The position numbers were made by a program, and so were the translations under genes. This document shows, piece by piece, positions 37,189 through 46,318 of a stretch of 64,000 bases of DNA. The first letter of the stretch is position 1. Every line of letters starts with the position of its first letter. Origin of the DNA: Pseudomonas grandcourensis (GTDB taxonomy: Bacteria; Pseudomonadota; Gammaproteobacteria; Pseudomonadales; Pseudomonadaceae); the NCBI RefSeq assembly GCF_039909015.1, contig NZ_CP150919.1, positions 62,001-126,000 on the forward strand. The letters are read 5' to 3'. The notes below the pieces were generated by a model. It ran no database searches. It was not told where the DNA came from and was given only the letters and a program-made list of their open reading frames with translations.

Positions 37189-38247
37189 ATGGTTAGCTCT
37201 CTGCCTCCCCGTGGCCGCGGTACCGCAACCAACCCGCACAACCGATTTGCCCCCAGCCATTCGGTGGTTGAGGATGACGGCTGGTACCAGGAAGTACCGC
37301 TCACCCAAGGCACTGAGGTGAGTATTGAAACGGCGAAAACCATCATTACCCGCAACGCGTCGCCGGACTTGCCCTTTGACCGATCGATCAATCCCTATCG
37401 CGGTTGTGAGCATGGCTGCATCTACTGCTACGCAAGGCCAAGCCATGCCTATTGGGACATGTCGCCCGGGCTGGATTTCGAAACCAGACTCATCGCCAAG
37501 ACCAACGCCGCGCAGGTGCTGGAGGAACAACTCTCAAGACGTGGGTATCAATGTGCGCCGATCAACCTCGGCTCCAACACCGATCCCTATCAGCCGGTCG
37601 AGCGTGAATACAAGGTCACCCGGCAAACACTCGAAGTACTCCTGCGTTACCGACACCCCGTGACCATCGTCACCAAGGGCTCGCTGATTCTTCGCGACCT
37701 GGACCTGCTGACCGAGCTAGCCAGCCAAAGACTGGTGGCGGTAATGATCAGCCTGACCACTCTGGACGACGAACTCAAACGCATCCTCGAACCCCGCGCC
37801 GCAGCGCCCAAGGCCCGATTGCGGGCGATCAGGGTCATGCGCGAGGCGGGCATTCCGGTGGGCGTGCTGTGTTCACCGATGATTCCGATGATCAACGACA
37901 GTGAGCTCGAAAGCCTGCTCACAGAGGCTCATGCGGCCGGGGCGCAAAGTGCTGCCTACATGATGTTGCGCCTGCCGCTGGAAGTGGCGCCGCTGTTCGA
38001 AGAATGGCTGGGCGCCCACTATCCGCAACGGGCGGCGCATGTGTTGAGCCTGATTCGGCAGAGCCGTGGTGGTGAGCTCTACGACAGCCGCTTTGGCGCT
38101 CGAATGCGCGGCGAAGGTCCCTTCGCCGACCTGCTGGCACAGCGCTTTGCCAAAACCATCAAGCGTCTGGAGCTCAATCATCGGGAAGGCTTCGACCTGG
38201 ACTGCAATGCCTTTTGTCCGCCCGGTCGCCAAATGTCGTTGATTTGA
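37189..38247 (+). CDS. PA0069-family radical SAM protein, SOS-controlled
   Basis: The 352-residue product has the radical SAM cluster motif C73-x3-C77-x2-C80 (YRGCEHGCIYCYARPSH) near residue 70, resembling the spore photoproduct lyase-like SplB/Rv2578c group. A role in repair or damage response is suggested by the LexA box in its promoter, but the reaction is unknown. ATG at 37189 is preceded by GGAG. A cysteine-containing C-terminus (LDCNAFCPPG) may bind a second cluster or the substrate. Confidence 0.88.
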   Translation: MVSSLPPRGRGTATNPHNRFAPSHSVVEDDGWYQEVPLTQGTEVSIETAKTIITRNASPDLPFDRSINPYRGCEHGCIYCYARPSHAYWDMSPGLDFETRLIAKTNAAQVLEEQLSRRGYQCAPINLGSNTDPYQPVEREYKVTRQTLEVLLRYRHPVTIVTKGSLILRDLDLLTELASQRLVAVMISLTTLDDELKRILEPRAAAPKARLRAIRVMREAGIPVGVLCSPMIPMINDSELESLLTEAHAAGAQSAAYMMLRLPLEVAPLFEEWLGAHYPQRAAHVLSLIRQSRGGELYDSRFGARMRGEGPFADLLAQRFAKTIKRLELNHREGFDLDCNAFCPPGRQMSLI

Positions 38248-38298
38248 GGACAATTGGCCTATGGTTGAGTACTGAAGATCGCGCTCACGCCTTAGGCT

Positions 38299-38334
38299 GG
38301 TCACGTTTTTTGTGACCTGGAACACGCATTCCAG
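38299..38334 (+). terminator. tandem small hairpins after the radical SAM gene
   Basis: GGTCAC/GTGACC (38299-38317) around a T-rich loop and CTGGAA/TTCCAG (38317-38334) abut each other, with GCGTTTTAT following. A weak terminator is possible. The rest of the 244-base spacer before the carbonic anhydrase gene shows nothing else I can name. Confidence 0.35.
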
Positions 38335-38491
38335 AGCGTTTTATTCAGTTTCAATTAAGATTCGGCCGCTACCTTGTTCATCGAGTGACTGATGGGTCGA
38401 GATGTTTGGCCTGGATGTTTTTTAACCAGCCACTGGCTTCACACCGGACCACACGGGATGACTCCCTGAGGCCGCCAATGAGGATGAATTG

Positions 38492-39223
38492 ATGAGTGAC
38501 AAGGATAAACAGCCGTTGGCTGCGTCGGCTTCAGCCCAACCCGAGGCCGAAACCGCCGATGCAGCGTTGCAGCATATCGTTGACGGCTTTTTGCATTTTC
38601 ATCATGAGATCTTTCCTCAGCAGGAAGAGCTCTTCAAGAAACTCGCCACGGCCCAGCGGCCGCGAGCGATGTTCATCGCCTGCGCCGACTCGCGCATCGT
38701 TCCCGAGTTGATTACCCAAAGCTCCCCCGGCGACCTGTTCGTGACCCGTAACGTCGGCAACGTCGTGCCGCCCTACGGGCAAATGAACGGTGGTGTTTCC
38801 ACGGCCATCGAGTACGCCGTACTGGCTTTGGGGGTGCATCACATCATCATTTGCGGGCATTCCGACTGCGGCGCCATGCGCGCGGTGCTCAACCCGGACA
38901 GTCTGGAAAAAATGCCCACGGTCAAAGCCTGGCTGCGTCATGCCGAAGTGGCCAAAACCATGGTGCAGGAGAACTGCAACTGCTCTAGCGAAAGCGAAAG
39001 CATGCACATCCTCACCGAAGAGAATGTGATCGCCCAATTGCAGCATCTGCGCACCCATCCGTCGGTGGCCTCGCGCATGGCCAACGGTCAGCTGTTTATT
39101 CACGGCTGGGTCTACAACATCGAAACCAGCGAAATCAAAGCGTACGACGCCGATCAAGGTTGTTTCCTGCCGCTCAATGGCAGCCTGCCGATTCCCGTGG
39201 CGACGCCCAAAGCGCGCTTCTAA
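38492..39223 (+). CDS. can: beta-class carbonic anhydrase
   Basis: The 243-residue enzyme interconverts CO2 and bicarbonate. The zinc ligands and catalytic dyad are visible: C64-A-D66-S-R68 and H123-SD-C126-GAM. ATG at 38492 follows GAGGA at about seven bases, preferred over the TTG one codon earlier. It lies 90 bases upstream of a SulP gene, an arrangement (PA0102-PA0103) that suggests coupled bicarbonate transport and hydration. The N-terminal 25 residues are low-complexity Ala/Glu-rich. Confidence 0.95.
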   Translation: MSDKDKQPLAASASAQPEAETADAALQHIVDGFLHFHHEIFPQQEELFKKLATAQRPRAMFIACADSRIVPELITQSSPGDLFVTRNVGNVVPPYGQMNGGVSTAIEYAVLALGVHHIIICGHSDCGAMRAVLNPDSLEKMPTVKAWLRHAEVAKTMVQENCNCSSESESMHILTEENVIAQLQHLRTHPSVASRMANGQLFIHGWVYNIETSEIKAYDADQGCFLPLNGSLPIPVATPKARF

Positions 39224-39313
39224 ATCCTCCTAAATCGTTGTGTGGTTCAGCCGAGGCTGCCGTTCAGGCAGCCTGGCTTTGCCATGCCTGAAGAAAACTT
39301 CGGGAGTTTCAAC

Positions 39314-40840
39314 ATGCGTGCTGCTCGACTCAAAGCTGTTCTGCCACGGGAGCTGCTGGCTTCGGTGGTTGTGTTTCTGGTCGCCCTGCCCCTGTGCATG
39401 GGCATCGCGATTGCCTCGGGACTGCCGCCGGCCAAAGGCCTGATCACCGGCATCATTGGTGGTCTGGTGGTTGGCTGGTTGGCCGGTTCGCCGCTGCAAG
39501 TCAGCGGCCCGGCGGCGGGCCTGGCCGTTCTGGTATTCGAATTGGTTCGCCAGCACGGTATCGCCATGCTTGGGCCCATTCTGTTGCTGGCGGGATTGCT
39601 GCAACTGGTGGCTGGCCGTTTGAAGCTGGGCTGCTGGTTTCGGGTGACGGCACCCGCGGTGGTTTACGGCATGCTGGCCGGGATTGGCGTGCTGATCATC
39701 CTGTCTCAGGTGCACGTGATGCTCGATGCCGTGCCCAAACCCTCGGGCCTGGATAACCTGGCGGCCTTCCCGGCGGCGTTGGCTCAGGCGTTGCCCACGT
39801 TTGGCTGGCAAGCCGGGTTGCTCGGTTTGTCGACGATCGCCGTCATGTGGCTGTGGGAGAAATCCCGTCCACAATCCCTGCGCTTCGTTCCTGGCGCGCT
39901 ACTGGGCGTCGGTCTGGCCACGCTTGCCAGCCTGGTGCTGGCGTTGCAGGTCAAACGGGTCGAGGTTCCGGCCAACCTGACGGAGGCCATCGACTGGCTG
40001 AAGCCCACGGATCTGCTCAACCTGGCTGATCCGACCCTGCTGATCGCGGCGTTTGCCGTGGCCTTCATCGCCAGCGCCGAAACTCTTCTCTCGGCCGCGG
40101 CGGTTGATCGCATGCACAGCGGCCAGCGCTCGGACTTCGACCGGGAATTGTCGGCGCAAGGTATCGGCAACATGCTGTGTGGCCTGCTTGGGGCGTTGCC
40201 GATGACCGGCGTTATCGTACGCAGTTCGGCGAATGTTCAGGCTGGAGCAACCACTCGGTTTTCGACCATTTTCCACGGCCTGTGGTTGTTGGCGTTCGTG
40301 CTGTTGCTGTCCAGCGTGCTGCAAAGCATTCCGGTGGCGAGCCTGGCGGGTGTGCTGGTGTACACCGGTTTCAAGCTGGTGGATCTCAAGGTCTTCCGTG
40401 GTTTGGGCCGGTATGGTCGGGCGCCGATGTTCACCTATGCGGCAACCGCGCTCGCCATCGTTTTCACGGACCTGCTGACTGGTGTGTTGATTGGCTTTGG
40501 CCTGACGCTGGTAAAACTGGCGCTGAAAGCATCGCGGTTGAAAATCAGCCTGATCGACCTGCCGCAGGAAGGGCAAATGGAATTGCGCCTGGTGGGCGCG
40601 GCGACCTTCCTCAAAGTGCCGGCGCTGACCCGGGTGCTGGGCAGTATTCCACCCGGCGCGACGGTGCATGTGCCGCTCAATAACCTGAGCTACATCGATC
40701 ACTCGTGTCTGGAGCTGCTGGAGGAATGGGGCCGGGCGAATGCGGCCAAGGGTTCGAAGCTGCTGATTGAATCGCGGGGGTTGAAGCGCAGACTCGAAGG
40801 CAGGGTTCGTACCAACACCGGCATAGGTGCGGCTGGCTGA
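39314..40840 (+). CDS. SulP-family permease, probable bicarbonate or sulfate transporter
   Basis: The 508-residue inner-membrane protein has the SulP core: LVALPLCMGIAIASGLPPAKGLITGIIGG at about residues 21-49, SGPAAGLAVLVFELV, and a short C-terminal STAS-like region (about 430-505, with VPLNNLSYIDHSCLELLEEW). Adjacency to beta carbonic anhydrase favours bicarbonate, by inference. I took the ATG at 39314, with GGGAG at seven bases. An ATG ten codons upstream is possible. It differs clearly from the SulP at 14145-15713. Confidence 0.88.
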   Translation: MRAARLKAVLPRELLASVVVFLVALPLCMGIAIASGLPPAKGLITGIIGGLVVGWLAGSPLQVSGPAAGLAVLVFELVRQHGIAMLGPILLLAGLLQLVAGRLKLGCWFRVTAPAVVYGMLAGIGVLIILSQVHVMLDAVPKPSGLDNLAAFPAALAQALPTFGWQAGLLGLSTIAVMWLWEKSRPQSLRFVPGALLGVGLATLASLVLALQVKRVEVPANLTEAIDWLKPTDLLNLADPTLLIAAFAVAFIASAETLLSAAAVDRMHSGQRSDFDRELSAQGIGNMLCGLLGALPMTGVIVRSSANVQAGATTRFSTIFHGLWLLAFVLLLSSVLQSIPVASLAGVLVYTGFKLVDLKVFRGLGRYGRAPMFTYAATALAIVFTDLLTGVLIGFGLTLVKLALKASRLKISLIDLPQEGQMELRLVGAATFLKVPALTRVLGSIPPGATVHVPLNNLSYIDHSCLELLEEWGRANAAKGSKLLIESRGLKRRLEGRVRTNTGIGAAG

Positions 40841-40847
40841 GGACCAA

Positions 40848-40875
40848 TGCGGGAGCGAGCTTGCTCGCTCCCGCA
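40848..40875. repeat. single REP palindrome
   Basis: A 13-base inverted pair (40848-40860 and 40863-40875) of the GGGAGCGAGC type forms one tight hairpin between convergent genes. It may also serve as a transcription stop. Confidence 0.7.
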
Positions 40876-40897
40876 GGGGATTGTGTTTACCGGTGGA

Positions 40898-41548
40898 TCA
40901 AGCCGCCGGCTGATCCAGTTCCAGGCCTACGCCCAAGCGCCGCGACATGCACGGCCAGCGTTTCCACGCGGCACCGGTGTCCGGGCTGTTGAGCTTCTCG
41001 CGGTAGGTTTCCACCGACTCCAGTGCGAAGCTTTCGTCGTTGAGCATCTCGTCGATGGCGTGATGCACCACTTCGTCCAGTTGGTTGGCGAACGACTCAC
41101 CGATCAATTGGTGAGCAATCAGGTTGGCGACAGTCATGTCCAAGGGGATCAGTGGCTGGCCGAAATGCTTGATGTACAGGTCGTTGACCTCCTCGACAAA
41201 CCGGTGCGCCAGATAGGCTTCATCCAGCAGGCTGTCGAGCCCGATATGGCCGGCCATGATGGCTGGCGGCTGGAGGAAGTACTGTTCGGCGATTGTCAGC
41301 ACCGGTTTGATCTGTGACTCAATGCCCGCTTCCCTGGCGACTTCATTGGCTGCATCCAGCAGATCGGGCACTTCTTCGATGTAGGCGGCGACGAATCGCG
41401 TCAGTACGCCGTTGGTATCGGCCTCCGGCAATTGGATCGCCGGGTGCAGATGAGGCAATTTACTTTCCAGCTGACGCGTCAGCAGGCCGGTCTCGGCTTC
41501 GTGTTGTTGGGCTTTTTGGATCTGCTCGCGCAATGCGGCGGTGTTCAT
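40898..41548 (-). CDS. conserved unknown protein next to the cox cluster (PA0104-like)
   Basis: I do not recognise a domain in this 216-residue soluble, acidic, mostly helical protein. ATG at 41546-41548 follows GGAG at five bases (MNTAALREQIQKAQQHE). Its place between the can-sulP pair and coxB is the same as PA0104 in P. aeruginosa. It contains several His residues (SLVDEVVHHAIDEML-like stretch near residue 165), but no clear metal motif. It is divergent from the cox operon. Function is unknown. Confidence 0.75.
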   Translation of the reverse strand: MNTAALREQIQKAQQHEAETGLLTRQLESKLPHLHPAIQLPEADTNGVLTRFVAAYIEEVPDLLDAANEVAREAGIESQIKPVLTIAEQYFLQPPAIMAGHIGLDSLLDEAYLAHRFVEEVNDLYIKHFGQPLIPLDMTVANLIAHQLIGESFANQLDEVVHHAIDEMLNDESFALESVETYREKLNSPDTGAAWKRWPCMSRRLGVGLELDQPAA

Positions 41549-41749
41549 GAAAACTCCAGGAAACAAGGCAATGAAATAGGGAAGACATAACTTAGCTGGC
41601 TTACGAAAAATGCTAAGACGCATTTGTCATAATTATTTCATCCTTGAGACGGCCCCGTTATATCGGTTTGCCACCACTCGTCTGCATCCTTCTCCATTCG
41701 TGCCCTGCAACGCAAGTTAATGCTGTTTCAGATCATTTACGCCTTCGCA

Positions 41750-41777
41750 TTGCGAGGTCGGAGTCGCTGTCTATACT
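41750..41777 (+). promoter_or_regulatory. sigma-70-like promoter for the cox operon
   Basis: TTGCGA at 41750-41755 and TATACT at 41772-41777 are separated by 16 bases. Transcription would begin near 41784, about 16 bases before the small leader ORF. The 201 bases upstream of it, to the divergent gene, show nothing further that I can name. Confidence 0.6.
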
Positions 41778-41799
41778 CGGGTTGGAATGGAGTTAGCTG

Positions 41800-41847
41800 A
41801 TGACGCCCGACTGCATATGCAGCAAGGCCCGGTGCTCAAGTTCGTAG
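41800..41847 (+). CDS. candidate Cys-rich leader peptide upstream of coxB
   Basis: ATG at 41800 with GGAG seven bases upstream opens a 15-codon frame, MTPDCICSKARCSSS, ending TAG at 41845-41847, 70 bases before coxB. Three cysteines in a CxC-x4-C pattern in front of a copper/heme enzyme operon resemble Cys-containing upstream peptides reported to sense copper in other bacteria. Both the Shine-Dalgarno and the promoter position fit translation. It is too short for statistical support, so its status is a hypothesis. Confidence 0.45.
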   Translation: MTPDCICSKARCSSS

Positions 41848-41917
41848 TCTGATGCAGCCGCTCCCTTGCCGCAGGTGAAAGCCGGCGGGATAACAAGAAC
41901 GATAAGGGGAACCCGCA

Positions 41918-43045
41918 ATGATGCGACATCCACATGTCTGGATGGGCCTCCTGTTGTGGTCGATTTTCAGTCAGGCGCAAGCGGCCTGGACTGTGAATAT
42001 GGCGCCTGGAGCGACTGAAATCAGTCACGCAGTATTCGACCTGCACATGATCATTTTCTGGATCTGTGTGGTGATCGGCATCATCGTATTTGGAGCCATG
42101 TTCTGGTCGATGATTCTCCACCGCCGCTCGACCGGGCAGGTGGCCGCCAAATTTCATGAAAGCACCACCGTCGAAATCCTATGGACCATCGTGCCCTTCC
42201 TGATCCTCGTGGCCATGGCGGTTCCCGCTACCGCGACCCTGATCAAGATGTACGACGCCAGCGAGCCGGAGATCGATATCCAGATCACCGGCTACCAGTG
42301 GAAGTGGCACTACAAATACCTGGGCCAGGACGTCGAGTTCTTCAGCAACCTGACCACCCCACAGGATCAGATCCACAACAAGGAAACCAAGGGCGAGCAC
42401 TACCTGCTCGAAGTCGACAAGCCATTGGTGCTGCCGGTCGGTGCCAAAGTGCGCTTCCTTGTGACCTCCGCCGACGTGATCCACTCCTGGTGGGTGCCGG
42501 CATTCGCGGTCAAGCGCGATGCGATTCCCGGGTTCGTCAATGAAGCCTGGACCCGTGTCGACAAGCCCGGCATCTACCGTGGCCAGTGCGCCGAGTTGTG
42601 CGGCAAGGATCACGGCTTCATGCCGACCGTGGTCGAGGTCAAGGAAAAGGCCGATTACGAAAAATGGCTGGCCGATCGCAAGACCGAGGCCGCGCAGCTC
42701 AAAGAGCTGACCAGCAAGGAATGGACCCTCGACGAGCTCAAGGATCGCGGCGACAAGATCTATCACACCACCTGCGTGGCCTGTCACCAGGCCGAAGGCC
42801 AGGGCCTGCCGCCGATGTTCCCGGCGCTCAAGGGCTCGAAGATCGCCACCGGGCCCAAAGAGGCCCACCTGAGCATTGTCTTCCACGGCAAGCCTGGCAC
42901 CGCCATGGCCGCGTTCGGCAAACAACTCTCGGAAGTCGATATTGCAGCGGTCGTGACCTATGAACGTAACGCTTGGGGCAACAACAAGGGCGACATGGTC
43001 ACGCCTAAAGAAGTGCTGGAGCTGAAACAGGCGGAAAGCAAATGA
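41918..43045 (+). CDS. coxB: cytochrome c oxidase subunit II with fused cytochrome c domain
   Basis: Subunit II of the aa3 oxidase accepts electrons at the CuA centre. The 375-residue product has a signal peptide, two transmembrane helices (about 42-62 and 88-110), the CuA ligands C224-AEL-C228-GKDHGFMP with an upstream His in VIHSWWVPAF, and a C-terminal cytochrome c domain with C286-VA-C289-H290. That makes it a caa3-type subunit II. AAGGGGA precedes the ATG. It is the first structural gene of the cox cluster, preceded by a candidate Cys-rich leader ORF. Confidence 0.97.
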   Translation: MMRHPHVWMGLLLWSIFSQAQAAWTVNMAPGATEISHAVFDLHMIIFWICVVIGIIVFGAMFWSMILHRRSTGQVAAKFHESTTVEILWTIVPFLILVAMAVPATATLIKMYDASEPEIDIQITGYQWKWHYKYLGQDVEFFSNLTTPQDQIHNKETKGEHYLLEVDKPLVLPVGAKVRFLVTSADVIHSWWVPAFAVKRDAIPGFVNEAWTRVDKPGIYRGQCAELCGKDHGFMPTVVEVKEKADYEKWLADRKTEAAQLKELTSKEWTLDELKDRGDKIYHTTCVACHQAEGQGLPPMFPALKGSKIATGPKEAHLSIVFHGKPGTAMAAFGKQLSEVDIAAVVTYERNAWGNNKGDMVTPKEVLELKQAESK

Positions 43046-43127
43046 CCCGGTCTATTGCGCACGTAAGGAACCGGTCGGGGCTACGCACCCCGGCCTGCCC
43101 AGCCCATCTGTTTGCAGGAGACAGGAC

Positions 43128-44720
43128 ATGACTGCTGTAATCGATGAACATGTTCATACCGCCACCGACCACGCCCACGGCCCCGCCAAAGGCCTGATGC
43201 GCTGGGTGCTGACCACCAACCACAAGGACATCGGTACGCTGTACCTGTGGTTTGCATTCTGCATGTTCCTGCTTGGCGGTTCGTTCGCGATGGTGATTCG
43301 CGCCGAGCTGTTCCAGCCGGGGCTGCAGATCGTCCAGCCGGAATTCTTCAACCAGATGACCACCATGCACGGTCTGGTGATGGTCTTCGGTGCGGTGATG
43401 CCGGCCTTCGTCGGCCTCGCCAACTGGATGATCCCGCTGATGATCGGCGCGCCGGACATGGCTCTGCCGCGCATGAACAACTTCAGCTTCTGGCTGTTGC
43501 CGGCGGCGTTCCTGCTGCTGGTGTCGACCCTGTTCACCCCCGGTGGCGGGCCGAACTTCGGCTGGACGTTCTACGCGCCGCTGTCGACGACCTACGCGCC
43601 GGAAAGCGTGACCTTCTTCATCTTCGCCATCCACTTGATGGGGATCAGTTCGATCATGGGTGCGATCAACGTGATCGCCACCATCCTCAACTTGCGCGCC
43701 CCCGGCATGACGCTGATGAAAATGCCGCTGTTCGTCTGGACCTGGCTGATCACCGCGTTCCTGCTGATCGCGGTGATGCCGGTACTGGCCGGTTGCGTGA
43801 CGATGATGCTGATGGACATCCATTTCGGCACCAGCTTCTTCAGTGCCGCCGGTGGCGGAGACCCGGTGCTGTTCCAGCATGTGTTCTGGTTCTTCGGTCA
43901 CCCCGAGGTGTACATCATGATCCTGCCGGCGTTCGGTGCCGTCAGCTCGATCATTCCGGCCTTTTCGCGCAAGCCATTGTTCGGCTACACCTCGATGGTC
44001 TACGCCACGGCGAGTATCGCGTTCCTGTCGTTCATCGTCTGGGCGCACCACATGTTCGTGGTCGGCATTCCGCTGGTGGGCGAGCTGTTCTTCATGTACG
44101 CCACGCTGCTGATTGCGGTGCCGACGGGTGTGAAGGTGTTCAACTGGGCCAGCACCATGTGGCAGGGCTCGCTGACGTTCGAGACGCCGATGCTGTTTGC
44201 CGTGGCGTTCGTGATCCTGTTCTCCATCGGCGGTTTCTCCGGGTTGATGCTGGCCATCGCCCCGGCGGACTTCCAGTACCAGGACACCTACTTCGTGGTC
44301 GCGCACTTCCATTACGTGTTGGTGCCGGGGGCGATCTTCGGGATCTTCGCCTCGGCCTACTACTGGATGCCGAAATGGACCGGCCACATGTACGACGAAA
44401 CCCTGGGCAAGCTGCACTTCTGGCTGTCGTTCATCGGCATGAACCTGGCCTTCTTCCCGATGCACTTCGTGGGACTGGCGGGCATGCCGCGGCGGATTCC
44501 GGACTACAACCTGCAGTTCGCCGACTTCAACATGGTGTCGTCGATCGGCGCATTCATGTTCGGCGCCACGCAGATCTTCTTCCTGTTCATCGTGATCAAG
44601 ACCATTCGCGGCGGCCCGCCGGCACCGGCCAAGCCGTGGGACGGGGCTGAAGGCCTGGAGTGGAGCATTCCGTCGCCGGCGCCGTATCACACCTTCACCA
44701 CGCCGCCGGAAGTGAAATGA
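43128..44720 (+). CDS. coxA: cytochrome c oxidase subunit I
   Basis: Subunit I carries heme a and the heme a3-CuB site where O2 is reduced. The 530-residue protein has 12 transmembrane segments. It shows TMHGLVMVFGAVMP (heme a His), the CuB/Tyr region FWFFGHPEVYIMILPAFG at about residues 249-266, WAHHMFVVG (CuB His pair) and VVAHFHYVLVPG (heme a3/a ligands). It lies 82 bases after coxB. A REPIN separates it from ctaG downstream. Confidence 0.98.
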   Translation: MTAVIDEHVHTATDHAHGPAKGLMRWVLTTNHKDIGTLYLWFAFCMFLLGGSFAMVIRAELFQPGLQIVQPEFFNQMTTMHGLVMVFGAVMPAFVGLANWMIPLMIGAPDMALPRMNNFSFWLLPAAFLLLVSTLFTPGGGPNFGWTFYAPLSTTYAPESVTFFIFAIHLMGISSIMGAINVIATILNLRAPGMTLMKMPLFVWTWLITAFLLIAVMPVLAGCVTMMLMDIHFGTSFFSAAGGGDPVLFQHVFWFFGHPEVYIMILPAFGAVSSIIPAFSRKPLFGYTSMVYATASIAFLSFIVWAHHMFVVGIPLVGELFFMYATLLIAVPTGVKVFNWASTMWQGSLTFETPMLFAVAFVILFSIGGFSGLMLAIAPADFQYQDTYFVVAHFHYVLVPGAIFGIFASAYYWMPKWTGHMYDETLGKLHFWLSFIGMNLAFFPMHFVGLAGMPRRIPDYNLQFADFNMVSSIGAFMFGATQIFFLFIVIKTIRGGPPAPAKPWDGAEGLEWSIPSPAPYHTFTTPPEVK

Positions 44721-44733
44721 ACACCTGCCCTTC

Positions 44734-44812
44734 TGTGGGAGCGAGCCTGCTCGCGATAGGGCCAACTCGGTGTGTCAGACACACCGCTATCGCGAGCAAG
44801 CTCGCTCCCACA
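44734..44812. repeat. REPIN element inside the cox operon
   Basis: The 26-base arms (44734-44759 and 44787-44812) are inverted with one mismatch. The loop contains a nested GGTGTGTC/GACACACC palindrome. The element occupies nearly all of the coxA-ctaG spacer, and its transcript would form a strong stem within the operon mRNA. Confidence 0.87.
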
Positions 44813-44837
44813 GGGTTTGGTGTGGAGGTTCGAAGTC

Positions 44838-45389
44838 ATGGCTGACTCGATTTCGTTGAAGAAACTGGTCACGCGCCTGCTGACCGTGGTGGTGGCAATG
44901 TTTGTGTTCGGCTTTGCCCTGGTGCCGATCTACGACGTGATGTGCAAGGCCTTTGGCATTAATGGCAAGACCGGCGGGCAGTACGAGGGTGAGCAAACGG
45001 TCGACACCTCGCGGCAAGTGCGCGTGCAGTTTCTGTCGACCAACACCGCCGACATGCCCTGGGACTTCTATCCCAAGGGCGAGGAACTGGTGGCCCATCC
45101 GGGGGCGGTGAACGAGATGATCTTCATCGCTCACAACCCCACCGATAGGCCGATGAGTGCCCAGGCTGTGCCGAGCATTGCGCCGAGCACCGCGGCGGCG
45201 TACTTCCACAAGACCGAATGCTTCTGTTTTACCCAGCAAGTGCTGCAGCCCGGTCAGAGGATCGAGATGCCGGTACGTTTCATCGTTGACCGTGACATGC
45301 CCAAGGAAGTGAAGCACCTGACGCTGTCTTACACGCTGTTCGATATCACCGCCCGACATCCACCGGTAGCTGTAAACACTGGCGGCTGA
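44838..45389 (+). CDS. ctaG: cytochrome c oxidase assembly protein CtaG/Cox11
   Basis: CtaG delivers copper to the CuB site of subunit I. The 183-residue protein has an N-terminal transmembrane anchor (about 10-33) followed by a periplasmic Ig-like domain with the copper-binding KTECFCFTQQ motif (two Cys) and IAPSTAAAYF. ATG at 44838 follows GGAGG. An open frame extends 22 codons upstream into the REPIN but is not family sequence. Confidence 0.96.
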   Translation: MADSISLKKLVTRLLTVVVAMFVFGFALVPIYDVMCKAFGINGKTGGQYEGEQTVDTSRQVRVQFLSTNTADMPWDFYPKGEELVAHPGAVNEMIFIAHNPTDRPMSAQAVPSIAPSTAAAYFHKTECFCFTQQVLQPGQRIEMPVRFIVDRDMPKEVKHLTLSYTLFDITARHPPVAVNTGG

Positions 45390-45414
45390 GCGTGCCCGAT
45401 AAGGAGAACAATAA

Positions 45415-46302
45415 ATGGCAACTCATGAACATTATTACGTTCCCGCCCAGAGCAAATGGCCGATCATCGCCACGCTCGGCATGGTCACCACCGTGTACGG
45501 CCTGGCTACCTGGTTCAACGATCTGAAAGCGGCGCGTCCGGAATCCCACGGGCCTCTGATCTTTTTCGTCGGCGGGCTGATGGTGGCTTACATGCTGTTC
45601 GGCTGGTTCGGTACGGTGATCAAGGAAAGTCGCGGCGGCTTGTACAGCGCGCAGATGGATCGCTCGTTCCGCTGGGGCATGAGCTGGTTCATTTTCTCGG
45701 AGGTGATGTTCTTCATCGCCTTTTTTGGCGCGCTGTTTTATGTCCGTCACATCTCCGGCCCAGCACTTGGCGGTGAAGGCGCCAAAGGCATTGCGCACAT
45801 GTTGTGGCCGAACTTCCAGTTCACCTGGCCGCTGCTGAGCAACCCCGACTCGAAACTGTTTCCGCCGCCCAAGGAAGTCATCAGCCCCTGGGGTCTGCCG
45901 TTGCTCAACACCGTGTTGCTGGTGAGCTCCAGCGTGACCGTGACCATCGCCCACCATGCCTTGAAAAAGGGCCATCGCGGCGCACTGAAACTCTGGCTGG
46001 CGCTCACCGTATTGCTTGGTTGTGCGTTCCTCACCTTCCAGGCCGAAGAGTACATGCACGCCTACCATGAGCTGGGCCTGACCCTGGGCTCGGGCATCTA
46101 CGGCGCGACCTTCTTCATGCTCACCGGGTTCCACGGCGCCCACGTGACCATCGGCACCCTCATCCTGTTCGTGATGCTGGTGCGGATCATGCGCGGGCAC
46201 TTCGACAACGAGCACCAGTTCGGTTTCGAAGCGGCGAGTTGGTACTGGCACTTCGTGGATGTGGTGTGGATCGGGCTGTTTGTCTTCGTCTATGTGCTCT
46301 GA
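45415..46302 (+). CDS. coxC: cytochrome c oxidase subunit III
   Basis: Subunit III stabilises the oxidase core. The 295-residue protein has seven hydrophobic segments and the family stretches SWFIFSEVMFFIAFFGALFYVRH (about residues 91-113) and WYWHFVDVVWIGLFVFVYVL at the C-terminus. ATG at 45415 is preceded by AAGGAGA. It follows ctaG by 25 bases, as in PA0107-PA0108. Confidence 0.97.
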   Translation: MATHEHYYVPAQSKWPIIATLGMVTTVYGLATWFNDLKAARPESHGPLIFFVGGLMVAYMLFGWFGTVIKESRGGLYSAQMDRSFRWGMSWFIFSEVMFFIAFFGALFYVRHISGPALGGEGAKGIAHMLWPNFQFTWPLLSNPDSKLFPPPKEVISPWGLPLLNTVLLVSSSVTVTIAHHALKKGHRGALKLWLALTVLLGCAFLTFQAEEYMHAYHELGLTLGSGIYGATFFMLTGFHGAHVTIGTLILFVMLVRIMRGHFDNEHQFGFEAASWYWHFVDVVWIGLFVFVYVL

Positions 46303-46318
46303 GGCTGTGAGTTTTTAG

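Noticed and set aside
41817..41849. A second short ORF (MQQGPVLKFVV) overlapping the Cys-rich leader
   Set aside because: It has no Shine-Dalgarno of its own and lies out of frame within the better-supported leader.
43005..44765. A 586-codon frame antisense to coxA
   Set aside because: Arg/His-rich composition and full overlap with subunit I mark it as an artefact.
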